The position numbers were made by a program, and so were the translations under genes. From contig WHVD01000187.1 in assembly GCA_015178975.1 (NCBI GenBank), forward strand, positions 62,001 to 126,000: DNA of 64,000 nucleotides. The letters are read 5' to 3'. The notes beneath the pieces are model-generated. The model had not been told where the DNA came from and searched no databases. It saw only the letters and a list, made by a program, of their open reading frames with translations. The first letter of the stretch is position 1. Each line of letters opens with the position of its first letter. The DNA is from Hysterangium stoloniferum (taxonomy: Eukaryota; Basidiomycota; Agaricomycetes; Hysterangiales; Hysterangiaceae). Of the stretch, positions 55,646-64,000 are shown in pieces.

Positions 55646-56606
55646 TCAGTCTACATTTATGGGACTGTGTTTTTTCCCCACCTCCTCAGCTACCTCCTCA
55701 GGAAGCTCCGCGACCTCTGCGGCAACCTTATCCTCATCCAACCCGGCATCCTCGGAACTCCCGACTTGCGGCTCTTCATACACATAGCCGCCATACTCCA
55801 CCAGGAACTTCCAAACCTCCCCGTGGAGTCCAGACAGTTCCTTTGCCACCACTATGCAGACCTTGTTGCTCTTCCAGAGCAACTCATTTTGGGCCTCTAT
55901 GCCCTCGGCGATCCATCCCAGGACCTCGTCCAACCTGGAAAACCCATCTGACCCGCTGATGTCCCATGCCCCAGACCCCACGGCCTGCTCGTGAACAAGT
56001 GAGCACCTCACTTTGAGGTGTGCACATTGGAAGCAGCCTGGACCCCAGCCGGATTTTCGGTTGCATTCAGTGTTCCGGTCATTACAACCAGAACACTGCA
56101 GGTCGTTCTGTGTGGGTAGGTGGACTGGCACTGCCTTCCTTGCTTTCTGTTGATACGGTTAGTTCCACAGTATTTCCCATGGACCCATTGCTTACCTTTT
56201 GGGGGCTCTCCGGCTCCCCCTCAGACTCCGACTTGACCTCTGTCACCTTGTTCTGAAAATAACAAGTCAGTGATAAAAAAACGACAAGTCAAAGATTGGG
56301 ACTTACCTTTCCCGTGACAATTGCGGCTCTGTCCACAGCCACCTGTGCCTTCTCCGCAGCAGCCTGTGCAGCCTCCTCATCCTTCTTCCTCTGCCTCTCA
56401 GCCTCCTCCACGGCCAATGCCGCCTGGTACTCTCTGTCTAACTCCTCCTCAGCCTCCCTGGCCTCCCTCTCTGCTTCTTCATGAAGTTGGCGCTGCTCTT
56501 CTCGCTGCACCAAAAGTTGGGCCATGCTCCAAGGCACCTGATATGGAGTGCCCATGGAGGGCCTGGCGGTTGGCATTGCCTGTCTTAATGTTGGCTTTGG
56601 TCCCAT
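55646..56606 (-). CDS. Antisense three-exon gene in the chromovirus: coiled coil plus Zn2Cys6-type motif
   Basis: Exons 56606-56307 (100 codons), 56252-56196 (19 codons) and 56146-55646 (166 codons plus stop) join in phase 0. Introns are GTAAGT...TTTTCAG (54 nt) and GTAAGC...CAACAG (49 nt). Exon 1 starts MGPKPTLRQAMPTARPS and has a Glu/Ala/Arg-rich helix (REAREAEEELDREYQAAL; AEEAERQRKKDEEAAQ) predicting a coiled coil. Exon 2 is acidic. Exon 3 has six Cys with spacing C-x2-C-x6-C-x9-C-x2-C-x6-C (CSGCNDRNTEC...CFQCAHLKVRC), the fungal Zn(II)2Cys6 pattern, and an acidic tail. A nuclear DNA- or RNA-binding or regulatory role is inference. There are no stops or shifts, unlike gag. Confidence 0.75.
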
Positions 56607-56657
56607 TTTTTTCGATGATGGGGGTAATAAAGAAGAAGAAATTTGTATTTTTTCAAA

Positions 56658-56667
56658 TTTTTATATA
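56658..56667 (-). promoter_or_regulatory. TATA box of the antisense gene
   Basis: TATATAAAAA on the minus strand, about 52-61 bp upstream of the ATG at 56,606. It lies between the antisense gene and the 3' LTR, so the promoter is within the element body. Confidence 0.55.
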
Positions 56668-56816
56668 GGCTCATCCGTTTGAACCTTACCTTCCAGATCA
56701 CATGACTCTTTGACACATACATGTAACTGATATGGCTTTTGACACATGCGCGTAGCCGACAAGAACCTTATCTAGGCCTAGAGCCTCTTTGGGACTTCGG
56801 CATAAAGGGAGGGTAC

Positions 56817-57635
56817 TGTTACGACCAGACAATCCCGCCAGACTCTGGGCACTGACCCGTACTCCCCCACGCCCCACACACACCAAATGTCTGTTTATAG
56901 GATTTCCCGCCCGGACTCTGTACGTCAAGACTCATTACGTTCGACCTCATTACGACACATATCAGTCACCGGACTTCCCCTGGACTCCATCTCTGTCTAT
57001 GTCCGTCTTTGTCCCACACATCAGTCACCAGACCCCGCTCAGAATCCTGTCACTGCTCTAATTGAGCCCCATTCCCATTTTAGTCAAATGACATGTCACG
57101 ATTTAGGACTCCGCTCCCACTCCGTTTCCCATTATGGGTTATGCTTTGTCATGATTTGGACTCCACTCCATTCCGTCCCGTTCCTAACACCAAACTTGGT
57201 GTTTATTATTCCCGTTTCATGTTTTTCTCATTTCATCTCATTATTACTGGATTCGGTATGACATTTACTCCACAGTCTATTTAAACTGGCAGATGTTGTA
57301 CATACAATCCAGTCAGAAAATTAGCTTAGATTCCCCCCCAGTAATCTAATCCATTTTCCGCTCTAAACCCTTGCTTGATTCACACTGCTCGCACTAGTCG
57401 GAGCCCATAGGCTCCAGCACATCTATCTCTCTCAACTATCTCGACTCACGACCCATGACCCCCGACCTACAACCTACAACCCACGAACCCTGCCCGGATT
57501 CCCCGGCATTCCCGTCCACCTGTTTGAAATTGGACAACACGATCTAGCGAGGGCGCAGCCTATAAGCTGAAGCCAATTCCTACTGGATATCCCGCGGGTT
57601 TCTCCAGAGACCCACCCTGTGTGTGTATCCTAACC
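56817..57635 (+). repeat. 3' LTR of the chromovirus
   Basis: 819 bp, TGTTACGACCAGACAATCCC...GTGTGTATCCTAACC; the last base has changed from A to C. It is followed by CCTGC. The purine tract ATAAAGGGAGGG precedes it. Confidence 0.92.
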
Positions 57636-58020
57636 CCTGCCACCTACCTGCAAACCAATGTGTGGTGGTCATCATTAACCAAGGATGTCAAATCATTTTG
57701 CAAGTCATGCAGCATGTGTGTAACTTCGAAATCTGATACCCAGAAACTGCAGGGACATCTTTGCTCATTGGAAGTGCCATCACAGCCATGGGAGGCAATT
57801 GGAATCAATTTTGTAGGAGCCTTGCCAGTGTCCAAGAATTGCCCGGGGGAGTTTGATAGCATCTGCATTATTATTCACCATTTAAATTGCATGGTCTACT
57901 TGATTCTGGCATGCAGCAATTATACTGCTATTCAAATGGCCAAGGTGATATTCAAGCATGTCCACAAATTGCATGGGCTGCCAGTCAAAATCATTAGCAA
58001 TTGAGATTTGCTGTTTACAA
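57636..58020 (+). pseudogene. Element B integrase core
   Basis: TYLQTNVWWSSLTKDVKSFCKSCSMC completes the zinc finger (CKSCSMC). PWEAIGINFVGALP holds the first catalytic position, where the usual Asp (IGIDF) is Asn. ICIIIHHLN likewise differs from the usual IIDHLT. The frame ends at 58,002 with ISN-stop, where SDRD is expected. Both catalytic Asp sites are changed, so this integrase is dead. Confidence 0.8.
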
Positions 58021-58039
58021 GTATTTTTTGGAGAGAGCT

Positions 58040-59054
58040 TCATTGGTTGATAGGAGTTGAATTGCAGAATTAACCCAACTTTTCATGCTTCATTGCTTCT
58101 TATCCACATTCCAAATGATGATTGTCTCTTCCCAGGGAGGCAGTTGAGGCAGATTCCTGGCTTTGGTAGTCAGCCTCGTGAGTGGGCAGTTGAGAAGATT
58201 CTTGCTCATTTGGGCAAGGGCCTCAATGCTTTCTTTGAGGTTTTGTGGAACACCGGAGACACTACCTGGTTGCCATATCAAGATGTTCAGCATGTCCAGC
58301 CATTGCTTACCTGGAGGCAGTAGGTGTTACAAGTTCTCAATCATTGCACAGGGGCCAAGGGTGGCTCTCTAATCAAATTGAAGTTGCCAAGATATCTTTG
58401 AGCTCGGAGTGTCATCAGGAAGTGTCTTACATATCAAGCGCTGAAGGCTTGCCTTCTATTTATGTATGTTGGTTCAGCTGTCCCAATCGCTGTGCAAGAA
58501 TCACCCACTATGGATGCTCAGGATTATCCAATGCAAGTATGCACAGAGTTTCTGATGACTACAATGGCTGCCATTCACAATAGTGCTCTTCGAGGCATCC
58601 AGGTGGCATGGGACTTGCATATGGAGCAGTTCAAGACTATGCAGCATGAACTTCTCGACGCACAGCAGAAGAATAACATACCGCAACCCAAATCTACAGT
58701 CAACCCTCGTGCAAGGGAACGGACCCATGCATGGAGGGAGAGACAACAACCTGCATTGCTGATAGACAGGTTGTCTCCACAGCTGGATGTACCAGGGAGC
58801 CTACCATCATGGCACCAAACACAGGCCTCAAGTACTATCCATTGCCAGAGAAGGAGGTGGCAGCGGGGTACTTCCATGCCATTGGCATTGTCTCCATTGC
58901 ACCGCCTTGAAACTCTGCCTGGGAAGGGCATGCCAGTCCTAAATCCTCTGCAGGTTGATCGTGGTCAACAGGAGAAGATGGACCTTGATGGCAGTTACGT
59001 GAGTGACGACTTAGATGAGCTGGAGCAAGGGGTGTTGGAATTGCATCATTGAAC
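58040..59054 (+). pseudogene. Element B integrase C-terminus and tail
   Basis: NPTFHASLLLIHIPNDDCLFPGRQLRQIPGFG, then WAVEKILAHLGKGLNAFFEVLWNTGDTTWLPYQDVQHVQPL (58,065-58,310), is the C-terminal chromo-like region of this family. About 300 bp of integrase between 58,005 and 58,040 is missing. A 196-codon frame (58,462-59,052) follows with MDAQDYPMQVCTEFLMTTMAAIHNSALRGIQVAWDLH and an acidic end. The purine-rich GGGAGGATGGG before 59,101 is a likely polypurine tract. Confidence 0.7.
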
Positions 59055-59100
59055 CAGCCTGCTGCTAATTGCACACTGCGTTGCAGCGTGGGAGGATGGG

Positions 59101-59377
59101 TGTAATGGGAGCAGACCTGGTAGCAGACTTGGCACAGAGCGGTCTACCGCCATTGTCTCAGGAGGTAAAGAGAGGGTAGATAATTTTCTGATCATTACAC
59201 TGTTTCATATCTATTATCTGTCATTAGGGGGTTTAGTCTACGAATGCAAGCATAAATAGGCAAACCCCCACTAGTTACGGTAGTCTTTTTCGAATTGGAG
59301 CCTATTCCTGCTCTGTGCGTTCCTCTTCGTAAGAGCTCAACTGAAGGATTACACTATCTCCAAAGCCGAACCTTACA
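59101..59377 (+). repeat. 3' LTR of element B
   Basis: 277 bp, TGTAATGGGAGCAGACC...GCCGAACCTTACA, aligned end to end with 37,251-37,517. Confidence 0.82.
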
Positions 59378-59696
59378 GTGCCGCGCACTGCTGTGAGGGG
59401 TGCTGCGAAAAGTAGACAATTGCCGCGAATATACATTTTGGCTTCAAACTAAAACATAGCTATATTTGAAATGGTAATACTCAAAATACCAGTTTAAAAT
59501 GATATATTCTCTTAAAAAGGGGGCTAATTCACAATTTTACACATTAAAACAGTCTTAAAGTAAATTAGCAGAGCCTCAGTAGGCAGATTGATATGGTATG
59601 AAGAATATATACAAACAATATCCATTTCTTACTAGTCAAGTGCATTTAAGGGTATCTTGAGGTGTTTGCGGCAGTCGCGACACCCTGCGCGGCACT
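59377..59696. repeat. Candidate MITE with AGTGCCGCGCA ends
   Basis: AGTGCCGCGCA at 59,377-59,387 is exactly inverted as TGCGCGGCACT at 59,686-59,696. The 320-bp body is AT-rich and non-coding. The first base overlaps the last base of the element B LTR. No target-site duplication was found. Confidence 0.5.
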
Positions 59697-60118
59697 TTCC
59701 CATAGCCCCCTCGCAGACCCAGTGGTCTTCATCCTCGTAATCTGCTAACCAATCGTCAACTAAGAACCTACTTCGTACGACCACCAGATGCACATCTGCT
59801 GAAGAAGAAAGCTTCGTTTTTCACCACCTGACTTATTTCTCTTAAAGACACAACACTGCTTTGGCACTCTGTAAGACTAGTATCTGCTGCAGGTGCAGAC
59901 AGACACTAGAATGAGTGATGGGGAATAAAACCACTACTGTATTGAAATCCACATGTACATAATATATACTAATGGAGAACAATAGGATGTAAACACAATA
60001 GGATGTGGACTACAATAGGATGTGGACTACAATGGAGTGGGTAAAAATGGAGACTCAATATTACCAAATCACAGTGTAGGGAGTCTCACTCCCTTACAAC
60101 TCATCGACACCCACATTA
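59697..60118. other. Intergenic, no gene confirmed
   Basis: A minus-strand reading near 59,820-59,700 (DDWLADYEDEDHWVC) is open but too short to label. GGATGTGGACTACAAT is tandemly repeated at about 60,000-60,035. Confidence 0.4.
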
Positions 60119-60577
60119 TTGAACCAATTCCTCGGATCAATGACCGGGAACTGGTTATCTATACTCAGCCTTCCTCAGCGATCCATTTACTTTTATGATG
60201 AGACAATAGATGGTCTAGGATGCATTGCGGGCCTTCTGGATGCCAGTCCTTTGGGCGAGTGTCAGCAGTACTACAGCGGTAGGCCCCGAATCCCTACTCG
60301 ATAAATGGGCAACGTTGTGCCATAAAGCATTCTCAGAATATACGAATCCACAATCTATAGAAAGTAAATGTATTGTGAAAAGAGGTGTTATAGTGAGGAT
60401 CCCGCTAACATTTGGACTCATAAGGCAATCGCAAAAACCTATGGCATGACCAAGTGGTTACAAAAAGCGACTCCTGAGGCCCAAGAGCGTGACAAGGCCA
60501 TGTTCCGCTTATGGCTGATAATCAACTCGCTTGAGAGCATTGCTGAGCACCTGAGATGCTGTGGATTGGATGGTTGA
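60119..60577 (+). pseudogene. Unknown host-gene fragment
   Basis: Two overlapping frames look coding by composition: FLGSMTGNWLSILSLPQRSIYFYDETIDGLG (60,125-60,215) and EDPANIWTHKAIAKTYGMTKWLQKATPEAQERDKAMFRLW (60,398-60,520), the latter ending CGLDG-stop at 60,577. They are in different frames with no clear intron. No family is recognised. Confidence 0.3.
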
Positions 60578-61774
60578 ATATGAATCAGAGGAGAGTTAAC
60601 TGCGAGACGCGCAATGAGACCCCAATTGGAGTGGTGAAGCTTGATACTCTTGAGGAACAAAGACACCGCACATATGGATATATGGATCTGGGTCGACTGT
60701 TACCAGGATCAAGTGAACAATGGTAACAAAGGTACAAAAATAGCACACCCTTTGTTGTGCTGTTATTCCCCCTGTTCCCATGTCTCACCTCTGTGTCACT
60801 CATCTACCTATTGTTCGTCTTTCATATATATATCGTGCAGATACCATAGTTTTACCTCAGTCCATTGTACTATCATACGAGACTGAGGTAAGCTAATCTT
60901 CTTCTATATCGACTGACTCTTATATTAATCACACATGTATTAGATATATTCTAGGTACTTAGTTAGTCCGTTGTACTATCATATGAGACTGAGATATATT
61001 CTAGGGATTTATTTTTAACAGATACTTCCAAAATCATGATATGCGTATGCGTAGCAAAGGAATAGGTTACAATTGAATGCGTGTCTTTATAACACAAGGA
61101 CTAAACGAATGGTGCGTGATTTTTAAGCAGCAGAGGACTAGCAGCCATTGGGTAATAGTCGACATTGACTTTGACCAGCTTCATAGCTCTTTCAAGAAAC
61201 TGGTATCATAATTACACGCAGCTGAAATCAAGAATTAGCTTTCAGTAGGTTAGATGTAGGTTAGCTTCAAGTGTTCTTTTTGTTACAATATACACAAGCT
61301 ATTCAGTACCAGATAAAGACAGCGGGAAAGAGGCAAAAAGAACAGAGAGGTACGAGGGGCTCCTTGTGCTACAAAAAATAGTACTTTCCGTCAGTAGTAC
61401 ATCTTCAGTTCTGCGAGGTATAAATTGCAAGGGTAATGAAGTCAGTTGCGTCCAGATAGTCTGTAGAACGATCAGTAACGGATAGAATAAAGCACGATGA
61501 CTTCTTACAAAATAATTCTAGGAATGAGACTGAATGACAAATATGTTGGTTGGACACATTGGCTAACGGCTAAGTACAAACGAGAGTTCGTGACAGTGAA
61601 TTAAGTGACCAACAACTGACACTTTTATCGCTGCAAGGAATTGATATCCGTTCTGACTGGTATTGAAGGATGCGCCAATCCGTGTTTTCCTGATGCTCTT
61701 GCCGGGTGGAAGTTTGTTGAGAGCAATAAACTAGCTCTTGATGCAATTCTTCATACTGTCTATGACACTAATAC
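60578..61774. other. Intergenic with a small inverted repeat
   Basis: No supported gene. TACCTCAGTC (60,853-60,862) and GACTGAGGTA (60,881-60,890) form a perfect 10-bp stem. A related unit, TTGTACTATCATATGAGACTGAG, recurs about 100 bp later (60,972-60,994). Confidence 0.45.
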
Positions 61775-62316
61775 TTGGAACCAGTCATTCACGGAGGGAC
61801 AATGCGTGACTACCAGATTCAGGGGCTGAACTGGATGGTATCGCTGCATCATAACGGTCTTAACGGTATTCTGGCAGACGAGATGGGTCTTGGAAAAACC
61901 CTTCAAACTGTCTCCTTTTTGGCTTACCTCAAGCACTACCAAGATATGCCCGGACCGCATCTTATCGTGGTCCCAAAGAGTACATTGCAAAACTGGGCGC
62001 GAGAGTTTGCAAAATGGGCACCCGACTTTGAAGTTGTAGTTCTGACTGGTACCAGAGAAGAAAGGGTCCGTGTACTGTATTCATGGACGTTTGTCACAGC
62101 CACTGACTAGACGACCTGTAGGCGGAGAGTGTTGCTTCACGGCTACTGCCTCAGAAATTCGAAGTTTGTATCACCTCTTATGAGATGTGTCTCCGAGAGA
62201 AGAACGTATTCAAGAAGTTTTCCTTTTCATACATCGTGATCGACGAAGCCCACCGGATTAAAAATGTCGACTCTATTCTCTCCCAGATTGTGCGCATATT
62301 CATTTCCCGTGGTCGA
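61775..62316 (+). pseudogene. ISWI-type SNF2 chromatin-remodelling ATPase fragment
   Basis: Exons 61775-62071 and 62122-62316 join across a GTACTG...TGTAG intron containing a CTGAC branch-like site. The product has [12 protein letters not shown], the Walker A motif [12 protein letters not shown] (motif I), [13 protein letters not shown] (Ia), [21 protein letters not shown] and the DEAH box [10 protein letters not shown] (motif II). This is the first RecA lobe of ISWI-family ATPases, which slide nucleosomes. It stops being homologous after FISRGR near 62,314, where LLITGTPLQN (motif III) should follow. The second lobe and the HAND/SANT/SLIDE domains are missing. It is a truncated duplicate; the sequence that remains has no stops. 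Confidence 0.8.
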
Positions 62317-63365
62317 AAAATACATGTTGTTCACCAAACCGGAGGGAAGAGAAAGAAGAGGGCCGAGGAGGTCTACATTATACTTCAATGATATAGCGTG
62401 GTTTCCACCACTATATATCTCTTATTTCAAAACATGCTTGACCCAATCCCAATATTCACCTCCCCCTCTCCTTCCAAGGGTCTCATTACACTTAGCTGAT
62501 GTTCCCCCACAGTGATGCGGTTGATATTTACATGATCTCCAAGAGTCCCATGTTCTTAAATTGAGTCTTTGACTGTGATGCAACGTACTAACCACAAAAG
62601 TGAGTGATGATGTGAAAGCCATGCGGCTATGACAGCGCCCATTACCAAATGCAGTTTGGTGGGAATAGGGATGGAGACTGGAAATGAAATAGGTAATTAA
62701 ATGAAAGGAGACAGATGATGGTGAGCAGAATGATGATATATCAGATTGAGATGATGAATGTTCTTGCCTAGATGTGGCATAGGAATACAATTGGAATCAG
62801 TATAAATTGACATGCACAATATCCCGATGTCTGTTAGATGTGTGAATGCATTATATGTCTGGAGTGACAGGAAAGTTAAGGGATTGTCACCAGATTGGTG
62901 AAAGTGAGGAGAAGAAAAACAGGGCCATGTCAAAGATCCCATGACAACTTGCCAAACACCCAACATTGCTATCTGATAATTGTGGCTATGTCGGAGAGCC
63001 TGGTACCAACAGATTAAAGTGCCTCAGACTAATGAGAAAGAGACATTTTAAATGCTGTACATAAGACTGCAGCCTCCATTGGGATCCGTAAAATTGTTTG
63101 TAGTAGCTTCCGTGGGACATAGTGGAGGCTGGGTGGTCAGACACTCTGGAAGGTGATGGCAGCCATGGAAAAATAGCATTGAGAATCTGGTTTCAAAGTA
63201 TAATGAAGTATCAGAGTTTAACCAGATAGTACGAGTATATTTTGATGGGGGCGTAAATGGAGTTTGATCACCATGAAAGCATATGACAGTTTCCGATGTG
63301 ATGGCTTGAACGATAACTTGAATCATCGATAGGTGGCAATAACCTTGGGGACCGTCGGGTTGTGA
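62317..63365. other. Non-coding stretch after ISWI fragment
   Basis: No gene or repeat could be supported on either strand. Confidence 0.45.
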
Positions 63366-63481
63366 CATGCTCATAACACAAGCTTGCAATTTATCCATCC
63401 AGTTCCCATGTGGAACATCTCAATTGGTCACTTTCTATGTGACCCAGTTAGACTCAAGTTGCTTGGTTATCCTAGGACATA
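63366..63481 (+). pseudogene. Chromovirus protease fragment, cut by Tc1
   Basis: The frame [19 protein letters not shown], then [15 protein letters not shown], is nearly the same as pol of the family-A chromovirus at 53,905-54,010. Its 5' side joins unrelated sequence at about 63,366. A Tc1 element interrupts it at a TA right after ILGH. Confidence 0.85.
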
Positions 63482-64000
63482 CAGTAGGCAACAAAACCCT
63501 TACAATGTTTTGTACTTTTCGAAAGACATGGCTATTCCTCCAGAAATAAATTCTGTAAAATGCCGAAAGTATTATGTAATATACTTCAACATCATACCTT
63601 CCAGAAATGCACAGCCACAAGGCACCACATCCTTATTTGGTAAGTCCACATCACATGCAAACCAATAGCTCATTGTAAGGGTTTTGTTGCACACATTTTT
63701 AAAGTTCAAAATAGGTCCTAGTCACATGACTTCATTTATAAAGTTCAACAAAGTCATGTGACCACTCTTCCTCAATGTATATAAGGTGAAAGCAACCAGT
63801 TGGAATCCCACAATCACCCTACTCACAATGAAAAAGCTCTCCTCCAGCCAAATCCAACATGTTCTTACTCTACTTGACTCTGGCATTTCTGGAGCTCAAA
63901 TATGTTACCAAACTCATCTCAGCAGTGCCACCATCAGTTGTATTCACTCTGAGCATCACCCTGACCTCCCAAATGCTCTGGTGGCTGTCCTACAAAGCTT
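63482..64000 (+). mobile_element. Tc1/mariner element, third copy (cut by window end)
   Basis: It starts CAGTAGGCAACAAAACCC after a TA and matches Tc1 element 1 over the arm (to about 63,694), the CATGTGAC inverted repeat and the transposase start MKKLSSSQIQHVLTLLDSG (63,829). It keeps the GAGCATCACCCTGAC segment near 63,945 that element 1 lacks, so it is not a direct copy of it. The rest lies outside the window. Confidence 0.9.

Larger units (their letters stand above)
51419..57635 (+). mobile_element. Family-A Ty3/Gypsy chromovirus, LTR to LTR (TSD CCTGC)
   Basis: A 6.2-kb element with 808-bp and 819-bp LTRs, flanked by CCTGC (51,414-51,418; 57,636-57,640). Removing it rejoins element B integrase. 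Inside are gag (52,350-53,625), a shortened pol with a C-terminal chromodomain (53,493-55,454), and an antisense three-exon gene (56,606-55,646). A polypurine tract (AAAGGGAGGG) precedes the 3' LTR. It is the source of the seven other family-A LTRs in the window or a close relative of it, but cannot make its own reverse transcriptase. Confidence 0.93.
37251..59377 (+). mobile_element. Gypsy 'element B' with nested insertions, LTR to LTR
   Basis: Two matching LTRs (37,251-37,517 and 59,101-59,377, about 95% identical) bracket an ordered but broken polyprotein: gag, zinc knuckle, spacer, protease, RT, RNase H, integrase and C-terminal tail. Insertions at 38,435-42,484, 43,806-45,213, 47,139-47,394, about 49,720-50,330, 50,561-51,374 and 51,419-57,635 account for most of the 22 kb. 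Coding blocks on both sides of each clean insertion rejoin. Flanks are GTGGG and GTGCC, only a partial target-site match, so pairing of the two LTRs rests mainly on gene order. Confidence 0.7.

Noticed and set aside
1..64000. CRISPR arrays, rRNA genes, bacterial operons
   Set aside because: None seen. The window is eukaryotic, with spliceosomal introns and fungal transposons.

Overview
The window looks like a transposon-saturated stretch of a mushroom-forming basidiomycete (Agaricomycetes) genome. The reasons are short spliceosomal introns of about 50-60 nt with GTAAGT/GTGAGT donors, a many-exon cytochrome P450, a DUF6535-type membrane protein fragment, an alpha/beta hydrolase of the kind found at the head of fungal NACHT-like genes, an ISWI/SNF2 fragment, and Ty3/Gypsy, Ty1/Copia, Tc1/mariner, pogo, Harbinger and Helitron remnants. 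This placement is inference; there is no rRNA or other species marker.

Layout. 1-13.6 kb is a gene island with mostly decayed host genes: a hydrolase-gene tail, two convergent unknown genes (called X and Y here), a DUF6535 fragment, an amidohydrolase pseudogene, a coiled-coil protein with one in-frame stop, and a nearly complete P450. 13.6-20.3 kb is old CpG-poor transposon debris: a Harbinger transposase, a Gypsy pol and a pogo transposase split by a solo LTR. 20.3-25.2 kb is gene-poor and carries second, inverted copies of X and Y. 25.5-29.8 kb holds a degenerate minisatellite, a Helitron piece and a Copia element with very short LTRs. 30.4-32.6 kb is a second gene island with a readable hydrolase gene. 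32.6-59.4 kb is a stack of nested transposons. 59.4-63.4 kb is sparse and has an ISWI fragment. The window ends in a chromovirus protease piece cut by a third Tc1 copy.

The nest is the main structure. A Gypsy element ('element B', 37.25-59.38 kb) can be followed in order through gag, protease, RT, RNase H and integrase. It is interrupted by a Tc1 element that itself contains another Tc1, a solo terminal arm and a solo LTR; by a 1.4-kb TG...CA insert; by two solo LTRs of one family ('family A'); and by a complete family-A chromovirus (51,419-57,635). Most insertions are closed by exact target-site duplications, so their order can be read.

The most interesting item is inside that chromovirus. 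Its pol has lost most of RT, all of RNase H and much of integrase by one in-frame deletion. Between pol and the 3' LTR, on the opposite strand, lies an open three-exon gene of about 285 codons with canonical introns, a TATA box, a coiled coil and a perfectly spaced Zn(II)2Cys6 cysteine signature. It looks like a regulatory-type protein carried antisense by the retrotransposon.
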